In this document: in pieces, positions 23,924 to 33,229 of the stretch
How the letters are laid out: the number at the start of each line of letters is the position of its first letter
How positions within the stretch are numbered: position 1 is the stretch's first letter
DNA from: Annulohypoxylon bovei var. microspora
Lineage: Eukaryota > Ascomycota > Sordariomycetes > Xylariales > Hypoxylaceae
Assembly (NCBI GenBank): GCA_022836615.1
Contig: MU405315.1
Location: forward strand, 1-64,000
Length of the DNA stretch: 64,000 bases
Reading direction: 5' to 3'
Notes under the pieces: model-generated
Databases searched by the model: none
Told to the model about the DNA's origin: nothing
The model's input: the letters and a program-made list of their open reading frames with translations, nothing else
Position numbers and translations under genes: made by a program

Positions 23924-24449
23924 GGTGTGTGATGTCGAAAGAATAGAAGTGGTTAAATTCGAAGAGTGATTTCTATCGAATAACGTGTACTGTAGGTATG
24001 TAGATAAATGTGAGATAAGTGTGCATCAATCATAAAGTATGTGTAGCTTAACGCTTCAGAAAATCTTTTTAAGAAAGAATTTAAGTGTTGCGATTTTGAG
24101 AGAGGTCATGAAATAAGGTAAAGGAAGTTTTTCGATGAAGGTACAACAATACGGGTACCTAGCCCCTGGGTTGCTCAGTAACGAGGTCATTACAATGACA
24201 GCCAGTTGCCAAAGATTTAGTCTAACTTTTATGTTGCTATGCGCGACGAAACGAAATTGTGTTTGTATCATGTGCTTTCTTAAAAATATATTTAACCCGT
24301 AATGTCGAATATGCGAAGGTAGACGACGACGACAATGACGATACAACCGTGTCTGATGAATCATTAAGGTATCCTCATCTTTATTTATTACCAAATAGCA
24401 TATTAGGTAGATATGTAATTATATCTTCTCCTCGACGCTAGGTTGTCTG
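23924..24449. other. Intergenic
   Basis: Promoter of the RBR gene and 3' flank of the P450 pseudogene. No gene seen. Confidence 0.55.
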
Positions 24450-25325
24450 TTAGGTAGGTCGGTATCCACTGAACACCCTCGCTAACCTGTGACCAAGATC
24501 CCCTGCTGCCCTATATAAGTCGAAATTCCAGATAACCTTAGCAATGGTGAGGCTAATCTCGAGGTGGGTAGGCCATTGACTTTCCAGCACATCTACGGTA
24601 TCTAAGAAAAAATGCAGCGAAAGCACCTTGCATAGCCTTCACCACTGTCTCCTGTTTTGGCGAGACTGCCGTTTCGAGCCACCAGTCAGGCCAATATTGG
24701 AAAGGGTCGGGGAAGTACTTGGGGTTATGGCTAAGACTACATGTAGCATGCCCATTGATAATAAGCGGGTCTTTCGCATTGGGATTGACTTCTTCGCGCC
24801 ATAACGTCCCGACAACTGACGGGCTCATACGTAGAGCTTCGCCAATACAGGCGCGCAGGTATAAACAACCTGCCAGTTGTGGCCCACTTCGAATTTCGTC
24901 GCTAGAGCTGAAGACGAATCGAATCTCGGCGGCAAGCTTTTGGTAGGCGTCCAAATGCGACAGGTAGAAGAACACCGCTGTCAGGGCCATTACCGTTGTC
25001 TCGCTAGCTATTCACTCCGAAGTTTTAAGTATAAGTCAAATCCTTGCAGCGTTAAGAGAGCATACGACATCAATAAGATGAGCTGCAAACCAGATGAGAA
25101 GAAAAATGTAGCTTCAGACCACAAATCTCCCTGTCCTAGGCCACTAAAGTCTTGGAAATCAGCACATAACGGAATGGCAAAGTGTGACATCAGATCATGA
25201 TGAGCATCGATGGGCTGCGAAAGGCGTTGCCTTATCATCTTCTCTGATGTGTTGAATGCGCCTGAAAAGTCGATAAGCATTTTCGGTCGATGTGTAAAGA
25301 TTATAGCTGAAGCTAAGATGTCCAA
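24450..25325 (-). pseudogene. Cytochrome P450 pseudogene, N-terminal half missing
   Basis: Minus-strand remains of a fungal P450. The upper part reads RQRLSQP..HHDLMSHF and LWSEATFFFSSG, then a likely intron, then the I-helix region ETTVMALTAVFFYLSHL. The K-helix ExxR follows as EALRMSP, with downstream PDPFQYWPDWWLE. The heme loop is FFLRYRRCAGK: the Cys is there, but the conserved Gly of FxxGxRxCxG is Arg. A frameshift after KSMAY moves the end of the protein (LEISLTIAKVIWNFDLYRAAG) to another frame that runs to a stop at 24450. About 200 N-terminal residues, including the membrane anchor, are absent. Truncation, frameshift and heme-loop change together make it non-functional. Confidence 0.88.
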
Positions 25326-26340
25326 CGATATCTAAACCGAGGTATTGACAGACAGGCGGACGGCGTCATGTTAACCGGCTGTGAGGCCTCGCATGGATTG
25401 GTCTGAGACAACCTTAACCTGGCCAATCAACCTTCTTTTGGCTCGATGCGCTGCTCTATCAGTCACGTTGAAGAGGTTGAACTTTTAAAGGTGCTGTTGT
25501 TGCGATATATATATATGTGGTGACGCCTGACGAGGAGAAAATGTAACTAAGAAATGAACGTTTTCCTTTTTCTAAGAAGAAAAGGAATGGGCCAAAACCG
25601 TGTAAGTTGAAGTATACTCGCACCGTTTGGCGTCTTTCTTTAGTGGCTAAGCTGCCTAAGCTATAGCAGTTACCTACTAACATATAGTGAACAGACCACT
25701 ATTAGGTCTAAGTCTTAGCCTAAGGCTAATACAGTGTTTACCTCTGATTATTTGATTACGCATTCGGTAAGGAACGTAGCTGGTTGTTACGTATAAAACT
25801 TAATACAATCTTAAATACTGACCTAGTACATCCTAGGGCATAATGCACAAATGGCACAAAGCCACAAAGTTTTACTGCCAACAGATCTCTTAAGGACCAG
25901 ATCGATGCAGCCCTTACATAGGTACCAGGTATGTACATAGGTACACCAACGGTTACAGCTAAAGAGACCAACATATGCATCCAAGCATTAACACTTACAA
26001 ACTTGAAAAAACATTAGTATAACAAAAGCACAGTTCTAAAAGCGTTGGTAAGAAAGCACCCTTCCATCCCTTCCCTAACTTGAGTTGCGAACATGGCCCC
26101 TTTTAAGTGCAAATTTACAGTTTTGAAAACTGTAAGCAACTAACCCCTTTAAAAATTACCGTTTCATGACCGTGTTTGCGTACGGTGGTAGTATTACATA
26201 GCAACTTCACTCACCGTTTCTACATCTGTAGGTTGCTCTTCATTTTAAATCAACTACGCCTTGCACACACACACACGCAGCTATTTCCTTTACTTTTCAT
26301 TCAATAAAAAAGAGTTTCTTAATTTGAAATTTGTTGCAAA
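25326..26340. other. Intergenic
   Basis: AT-rich, with an (AC)n run near 26263-26275 and (TA)n near 25506-25515. No gene seen. The last few hundred bases are the promoter of the membrane-protein gene. Confidence 0.55.
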
Positions 26341-26847
26341 ATGCCGGCTGGACTCATCCTTCTTCGGGTCGCTCCCCTTCTAGCTTCTTCCTCGTACATA
26401 ACTTTCACCGTCTCGGAGGATATATATCTTCGTCCCTTCGGTGCCTTCAGACCTGACCTGCGGCTACAGGCTAACCGTATTATCCCCGCCTATAAAGATC
26501 GCTGGTTTCCTCCATCGCTAGCCGTGATCTTCATTATGTATCCTTTAGGTATAGGCACCGCCGTTGCCAACCTCGTCTCTAGGCATGGTAGCCTAGATAT
26601 ATCGGGCGCGTCGGGATCCAGCCAACGCATTGCTGGTTATTTTTATGCCGCTGGCGCTATCTTCGGCGCTCTTCACTTCGCCTTTGGTCCGCACGACCTG
26701 AAGATTCTGAAGCGCATTAGCGAGAAGGATAAGAATAATGAGATGGCCGTGGCGGATTGGGTTCGCATGAGTCTTGTCAGAGGGCTCGTTGCCGATTTTC
26801 CATCATGGCTGTGCTACTTTCTTGGATTTATGTTCGCAGTCGAATGA
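26341..26847 (+). CDS. Four-helix membrane protein of unknown function
   Basis: Single-exon protein of 168 residues starting at ATG 26341. Four hydrophobic segments are seen: about 3-22, 57-78, 96-117 and 146-167. Between helices 1 and 2 lies a short polar loop with RPDLRLQANRIIPAYKDRW; after helix 3 comes a charged loop KILKRISEKDKNNE. The layout recalls DUF1772-like small membrane proteins, some of which are anthrone oxygenases, but the residues I know as typical of those are not evident. I treat the function as unknown. An EthD gene 11 kb away is the only hint of a related pathway. Confidence 0.8.
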   Translation: MPAGLILLRVAPLLASSSYITFTVSEDIYLRPFGAFRPDLRLQANRIIPAYKDRWFPPSLAVIFIMYPLGIGTAVANLVSRHGSLDISGASGSSQRIAGYFYAAGAIFGALHFAFGPHDLKILKRISEKDKNNEMAVADWVRMSLVRGLVADFPSWLCYFLGFMFAVE

Positions 26848-27214
26848 AGAGCTCTGAACGCAAGTTGACCTGTTACACTGATGAGATAATCGGTCTTTGA
26901 TTCGACGAACAGGGGTTGCAGAGCGCGGGTAGAGGTTTCGCCCGGTGATCCGGTGGCTTTAATAGCGGAGACGGGATCATCTAGAATTAAAGATAAAGAA
27001 ATTATGTAAAATTGTCAAGATATAACGCTAATAGAACTCACATGGTGGAACTAGGTAACTCCTTAGGAACTTGTCACTTTAACTCCAACATGTTCCGAAA
27101 CGCCATCCATAGCTAAAAGCCTCACAAGAGCATATCCATTCCTTACCAAAAAATGACATAGCCCATACAGTTCCAAGAAATTGACGCTTGCTTTATCCTT
27201 TCTCTAGATCTCCA
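26848..27214. other. Convergent 3' flanks
   Basis: Short region between the convergent membrane-protein and bZIP genes. No gene seen. Confidence 0.55.
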
Positions 27215-28322
27215 TCATGTAAAGGTCCAGAAGGCCGTGTGAGCCCAGTCCAGGAATAGCCCGTCCACAATATCCACATTCCACCTAGGCCCATCGCCGA
27301 AGCAGACACAGGTCTCGTGAAGCTTACACTCGATGTTCTCAAAGAAATATCGTAGAGCAGGGTCACCTTCACCTTTTGCCGCCGTCTCCAAAAGTGCAAA
27401 GGCATCATCCCCGACCATGCTCCTAACACGCTTTTCAATTCCCTGGGTGGATAACCACTGATCCGGATCCTTTCCTAGATCGTGGTATTCTGCAGTGATT
27501 CTATCGCGCACTATCGTTCCCAGGTCCTGTTCCGCAGCTGATGCGTACTGTGGACTTATCGACCCCGTCTGCCTGTACTCTTGCCTTGCGTCGACCATGG
27601 CGTGAATGTAACTGATTGCCCAGTTCTCCGTGACCTTTGAGTGACTTAAACCTCGCTGAATGAGGGTGACCTCATCTGAGTGTGGACGTGGACATTTCCT
27701 TTGACTGTGATCCATCAAGTCCCAGAAGAGGACCCCGGCGAATGTCTTAGATCCCGGTCCCAGATACGGTAAGATATCGTCGGGTGGTACGGATATCCGC
27801 ATATAATATTGGTGATCTAGCCATATACCGCATCGAAGTCGCTGTGACGAAGTCAGGGATGGAGTCGACAGATTCAAGTTAGAGCTTCCCTGGTCGCCCT
27901 CATTGGGAACGAAATTCCTTGTCGCAGCATGGATGGTTATGTCAACTTGGCTATCAACAAGAGAAGTGGAGGTCTGGCTGCCTCCACCGACTACGTGTTT
28001 GGGCCATTGATGGGCAGTTTCACGCTGTGCAGGTCTTTGGGCATCGATACCAGCAGCCTCGGCTACTTCAAATATAGTATCGAGCAATTCCGGATGCTCG
28101 TCACCACGAGTTGTATTGATTAATCTTTCAATCGCACTTTTGAGTTGGTGATTTTGATCGCGCATATGCCGATTAGCTTCCGCCTGGCGTTTTCGAAAGC
28201 CAGCCTGAGATCGACGACCCCGTTCACGTCGACGCTACGGTCGGGTTAGTGGGGTAGCTAGTGGGAGAAATTGAACGTACGCTTACCCGGAGTACATCAT
28301 CTGTATCCCCTATCGTAGCCAT
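27215..28322 (-). CDS. bZIP transcription factor with DUF3425 domain
   Basis: Exons 28287-28322 (12 codons) and 27215-28234 with a 52-nt intron, 351 residues. Splicing places MATIGDTDDVLR directly before the basic region RRRERGRRSQAGFRKRQAEA. This fits the fungal subclass in which the usual Asn of the basic region is replaced by Gln/Ser and the zipper is short (about 30-60, ANRHMRDQNHQLKSAIERL). The C-terminal two thirds match the DUF3425 layout with LNLSTPS..., WAISYIHAMVDARQ and a final FGDGPRW...DWAHTAFWTF. These factors often lie in or beside specialised-metabolite clusters. It is divergent from the NmrA-like gene, so the two could share a promoter. Confidence 0.9.
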
Positions 28323-28894
28323 CTTTATCCGTTGATGACCTCGGATTAGAAGCAGCTGGCATATCAAATAATCTACGGGCAAGATTTGAGCGGTTTCCCT
28401 AACGGTTATGTAACCGCGGTGTGAAAGACGCTGACCCGTCCATCCGTACATCACTTGATTTATCAGATTTTGTACCACGCAGTGTGCTTATTCATTCTGC
28501 AGGGATCCTAAATCCGTTGGCGTTGAAAGACGTGATTAGTAGATGGCTTGGCACGGCACAATCCCGTCCGATCACGTAACCGCTCAGAGGTAGAGAATCG
28601 GGCACAATAGACATCAAAGATTCCGAAGCAACCTAGTTATAAGCTGGCAGTTACGTGAACTTCACTCGATATGAATAATTATCACGCTATCCTAGAGCTG
28701 CGCCGCCGTTGTACTTCATTCATGATGGACACAGAAGAATCTATAAGTATGACGGGTTCCAGACAGAAAGAAGCAGTTGTGTCGAAGAAAAACAGATCCA
28801 ACAACTTTGACACAATTACAATAATCCTCAAGACAACACTTTTGAATATTAACTAAGCAGTCATAATTGCTACTTTAGAAAAAAATTTGCCAAA
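28323..28894. promoter_or_regulatory. Divergent promoter, bZIP / NmrA-like gene
   Basis: A 572-base region between divergent starts. It holds a GATCACGTAA element near 28572 that resembles a bZIP half-site pair. No coding signal seen. Confidence 0.45.
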
Positions 28895-30215
28895 ATGGTC
28901 AAGGTCGCAATCGTCGCAGCTTCAAGCGGTAAGTGGCTTATGTGGCGCCCTACCCCCTAAATCCGATTCGCTTCCAAGCAAACTAACCCATTACTATAGA
29001 GCTGGCAAAGGAAGTCATCGACAAGCTTGTTGAAACCCGGAAGCACGAGATTCTCGCCTTGGTCCGAAAGGTGAAGATTAAAACTCACTACCTACTCTTT
29101 AGACATAGAAGCTAACTTGGAGTCTAGGATCCCACCCAATTTTCGCCTATCCCTGGCGTCAAATGGGTGCAGACAAACTATGAGGACAAAAATGAACTCG
29201 TCAGCATATTCAAGGGCGTAGAAACAGTTATATGCTTCTTCCCTGTCCACCTGGATCCAGGCAACGAGACACAGAAGCGACTTATCGATGCCTCTATTGA
29301 AGCTGGTGTTAAGCGCTTCGCTCCATCTGAGTGGGCAACGTGAGTGTTATTCTTCTTCAAAACGTCCCCTCACATCGGAACGTATAGGAATCATGTTATA
29401 GACACTATACTAATGGAAAGCTAGTGGTGTCAAGTTGGAGGACTCACTTGATGTTATTCCGTGGTATGCGGGCAAGATCGAGATCGCCCACTACTTAGAG
29501 AACCTCAACAAGGAGAAGAAGGTATCATCCCCCACTACACTACAATACACGGGACTTCCTAGATTAATAGTTTCTCCAAGGTCATTGAATACACCAGATT
29601 CCAAGTCGGTATCTTTATGAACTACCTCAGTCACCCGCAAAAGAGCTCGAACCATGTCTCCACGATACCCTTCCTGCTCCATTTCGAGGGCCAACACACC
29701 ACCCTGATTGAAGGCTCGCTTGATGATTCCATCTCGTGGACAGCCGTTCAAGATATCGCCGGCGTGGTTGCCCGAGCTGTTGAGTATGAGGGCGAATGGC
29801 CAGCCGTTGGTGGCATTTCTGGAACTCGACTCACTATCGGAGAGCTGCTCAAGCTGGCAGAGTCCATCGGTAAGTCTCTACTCATGCCGGATATGAGCCG
29901 AAGATTACATAGTTACTTCGATTAGAACCGTCGCTAATAATCTTCGCAGGCAAGCCAATCACCGTCGAATGGCTCAAGCTGGAAGACCTCGAAGCCAAGA
30001 CCAAAACAGAGGCGCCGCCTATTGATAACAATTTCGACCTCCACACGGCTACGCCGGAGGTTGTTGCGGCGTTCTTAGAATACGTCAATAGACACGTTTT
30101 ACAGGGCATCCACCGTGGCGTCTATGATATTACGGATGAATGGAACAAGCTCTTGCCAGACTATGAGTTTACCCAAATCGGGGACTTCGTCAAGAAGTAC
30201 TGGGGAGGAAAATGA
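28895..30215 (+). CDS. NmrA-like / isoflavone-reductase-like protein
   Basis: Atypical SDR of the NmrA-like family, Rossmann fold, 322 residues. Six exons: 28895-28928, 29000-29070, 29128-29339, 29425-29521, 29581-29869 and 29950-30215. All five introns (57-85 nt) are GT-AG and keep the frame. Conserved blocks are ALVRKD, ETVICFFPV, RLIDASIEAGVKRFAPSEWAT, DVIPWYAGK, FQVGIFMNYL and SWTAVQDIAGVVARAVEYEGEWP. The usual glycine-rich NAD(P)-binding loop (GGTGGLG type) reads AASSELA at about 8-14, so all expected Gly residues are missing. The protein may bind cofactor weakly or act as a sensor, as NmrA itself does. The reaction cannot be assigned. Confidence 0.9.
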
Positions 30216-31423
30216 TGGTTCCTATTGTACTAGGTTATGGTGAGAAGACTCCTATCAAAAGTCTCAATTCTAAACGCCCCTCAATTTCACCTGCGGCGAA
30301 TGAAATGGCAAGCCTTCGACGACGAGCCTTGAGGGGTAAAGTTAAAGGATCATGATAATTGGATTTATAGCTAGAACCTCTTGTGGCCGAGAATGAATAC
30401 AACATAGTTTCTTTAGCCTTTTCGCTTATGCTTGTAAGTTGTTGTGTTAAGTCGAGATTGGGGATCTGCTATATTATCATGACTGCCTTCATAATTCCGT
30501 TAAATGTGCAAGTACCTAGGTACCTACATAAGTTATATGCAGCATCACGTGAATGGGGGCTTCTACTTTTATGAAACTGGCCTTATCGTATTATTGGCAC
30601 TTTGAAAGCAACCTTCACTTTTACCCTTTCGTGATGATGCATACCATTTTCAAAACAAGGAATCTGAATACTGCAAAAGAAAAAAGAAAAGTTGTCTTTC
30701 TATTTGTAGCTTATTCTCATCTCATGTTTTTGTTCTAATCTGATTGGGTTTCATTATTTACATATTGATTATTTAGCGAAATCTATCCCAGCTTACCCCA
30801 GCTTATTTGATCACCCGTCATTCGTTAGACAGGGTGTGACCCTCAATGTGACCCTTAATGTGACCTTCGATGAGGGACGAGTCAGCGAGTCAGCGTGTCC
30901 TATCAGCAAACCCAAGGCACTAAAAAGGACCTTGAAGAGTAGCCTCAAAGGACCCTTACTGCATAACAACATTCAAGGTCGTCTACAACATTTCTATTTC
31001 TATCACGTTCAATCGTTCATGTTCTTGCACTTCTGCTTTTAATTGTGATTGACACAACACTGACTCACTGACTCACTGATTTGAGTGGTAATACAGCTAC
31101 CTACCCCAATATCTTATCATCTCTACCGAAGCTTCTTGTCCTTGCTTCGGCATAATTTTATCTACTTACAACCGCTTTCAAGAAGGAGCATGACGATCCA
31201 GACCCGCAACCCAAACCTCGAGCGGCGAAGTCACTCATTCTAGCATCTCCCGGGATCCCCCCAGTACCTGCTATCTGCTATCGAAGTTCCGAGTCATTCC
31301 TTACATAAGTTAATATTCTATTGAAATATCCTCGATAGTCTATTTCAACACTTCCCACTCTATTTTGGGTCGGGTCTTCTATATACCCGGGTATTTGTAG
31401 TTTACCCTACATCTTCCTCCGCC
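30216..31423. other. Intergenic, promoter of the Rab-like gene
   Basis: No gene seen. Three imperfect 12-bp repeats beginning TGTGAC lie at 30835-30870. The region holds ACTGACTC direct repeats near 31058-31080. Confidence 0.55.
31061..31075. promoter_or_regulatory. Two TGACTCA (AP-1/Gcn4-type) sites
   Basis: Two identical TGACTCA heptamers start at 31061 and 31069, about 350 bases before the Rab-like ATG. TGACTCA is the known consensus for Gcn4/Cpc1-type bZIP factors. Regulation here is inference; the tandem could also be a simple-sequence accident. Confidence 0.35.
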
Positions 31424-32519
31424 ATGTCCTCTCTCGAGGCCAAAATAGTCGTCCTCGGCTCCCAAGGCGTCGGCAAAACATCTCTCGTCACGCGGTATTG
31501 CAAAGGAGCCTTCAATCCTGCACAGACTACCTCTACCGTCGGTGCGAGTTTCATGACCAAGAGGGTCACCGATGGTGATACCGACACCGTAGTCCGCCTA
31601 CAGATATGGGACACAGGTAAATTCTCCATCTTTCCTTTCGCCCTCCCTCTCTCCCTCTCGTTATATCTGCCAGCAACCTGAAGAAGACCAATACTAACCC
31701 CACCCCATCAATCCAGCCGGCCAGGAACGATTCCGCTCGATATCCCGCCTTTACTACCGCGGCGCCAACGCCTGCATCCTCTGCTACAGCATCACCGACG
31801 CGCAGTCCTTCGCCGAGATGGGCATCTGGCTGACGGAGCTGCGCCGCAACCTGCCGCCCGACATCGTGCTGCACGTCGTAGGCACCAAGGCCGACATCGT
31901 CGCGCGCGACCCGACCAAGCGCGAAGTCCCCTTCGAGCGGTGCATAGCCTACGTCGCGGAGAACCTGGCCCCGGGCCTGGGCTCGACGCCGCCGCCCACC
32001 GCGGCCCCGAGCGGGCTCACCGGCCTGCCGCCCGGCCCCGGCGCGAGCCAGTCGAGCGTGGCCGCCACGCCGGCGGCCTCGAGCGCGCAGGAGCCGCGCA
32101 GCCCGAGTAGCAAGCGCAGCAGCGGCTTCTGGGGGCAGGAGGTGGGGTGGGACGCGTGCCACGAGATCAGCGCCGAGAGCGGCGAGGGCGTGGAGGAGGT
32201 GTTCCGCGTCGTCACGCGCAAGCTGGTCGAGCAGAACCGCAAGATGCAGCAGGCCATCCTGGCCGCCACCGCCACCCCCGGCACCCCCGGCTACGAAGGC
32301 GCCGACGGCGGCAGCGGCAGTGGCTCCGGCCCCGGCGGTAGCTACTTCGACGGCGCGAACCCCCGCGGCAGCTTCCGCGTCGGCAGGGACCGCCGCAGCT
32401 GGCTCTTCTCCCCCAACTTCTCCCCCGCCGTGACCGTCGAGAACCCGGCTCACGGCGGAGCGGACCAGCAGCGGCGGGCCGATGAGCAGGGGAGGAAGGG
32501 CCGGAGGTGCTGCGGATGA
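31424..32519 (+). CDS. Rab-family small GTPase, Rab24-like, with long insert
   Basis: Ras-superfamily GTPase of 331 residues, exons 31424-31616 and 31717-32519 (intron 100 nt, splitting WDT|AGQE). Nucleotide motifs are G1 GSQGVGKT (12-19), G2 STVGASF, G3 WDTAGQE (62-68), G4 GTKAD (120-124) and G5 ISAESG (215-220). The SRLYYRGANACILCY stretch and a TKxD rather than NKxD box resemble Rab24. Between G4 and G5 sits a Pro/Ser/Ala-rich insert (about 150-207) absent from ordinary Rabs (about 200 residues). A Gly/Ser-rich tail ends in RRCCG, a CCX-type double geranylgeranylation site. It should act on membranes in vesicle traffic or autophagy-like routes. The second exon is far more GC-rich than the first. 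Confidence 0.92.
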
Positions 32520-33229
32520 AGTTTTTGATGTTGGCGGTTCGGCAAGATACCTTGCTGGCACTTTATGTCTAAAGAGTCTATAGCAACTTCGCCGACTCCT
32601 ATTCACTACTACCAATGACAGCCCTCCTGCAGGCTTGGAGGACGTTAATTTTAAATTTGCTGGACGGGGCGAGGACACAAGTGAAGGTGGACGTGGTATA
32701 ACATCGGGGCGGGTAGCGAGGGTGTGAGGGGGATAATCGTCTATTGACTACGCACGGCGTTTGGACATGCATATTTCGAATCGGCATGCATCGGGGTTCT
32801 GGTCACAGCATGGCAAGGCAAGGCAAGGCATGGCCCTTGGAGTAATGAATAATGAAACGTATCGTCGATTCGTGTCGGGTCATGGTTATTGTATGGTAAT
32901 AATGAAGTATAGTCTGGATTTCTCTCACGAGATACGAATGCATTATGATGGATGTCCTTTTTTAGTTTAACTGAGAGTTTTAATTTCCGTGTCTGGGAGT
33001 TAAGAAATTAACTGCTTGGGTGGGTTTTCATGTTGGGTTGCATTTAGAGACTTCGACTTGATGATAACCTTGATACACGTGTCATCACAACGAGATGAAG
33101 ATATCTACACTATTCATTCGGTCTATTCTTTCATCTCTCCATTTTTCATTCCTCGTCTCTCATTTTGATTTCCACCTTCTCGGTATTTATCCCCTATTCT
33201 TTTGGATATCTTTTATATCAGTCACCAGA
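32520..33229. other. Convergent 3' flanks
   Basis: Region between the convergent Rab-like and slh1 genes. A short AGGCAAGGCA-type direct repeat lies near 32815-32830. No gene seen. Confidence 0.55.

Noticed and set aside
31566..32678. 370-codon open frame on the minus strand across the Rab-like gene
   Set aside because: It is the antisense of the GC-rich second exon; its Ala/Gly/Arg-rich composition is what GC-rich antisense gives, with no motif.
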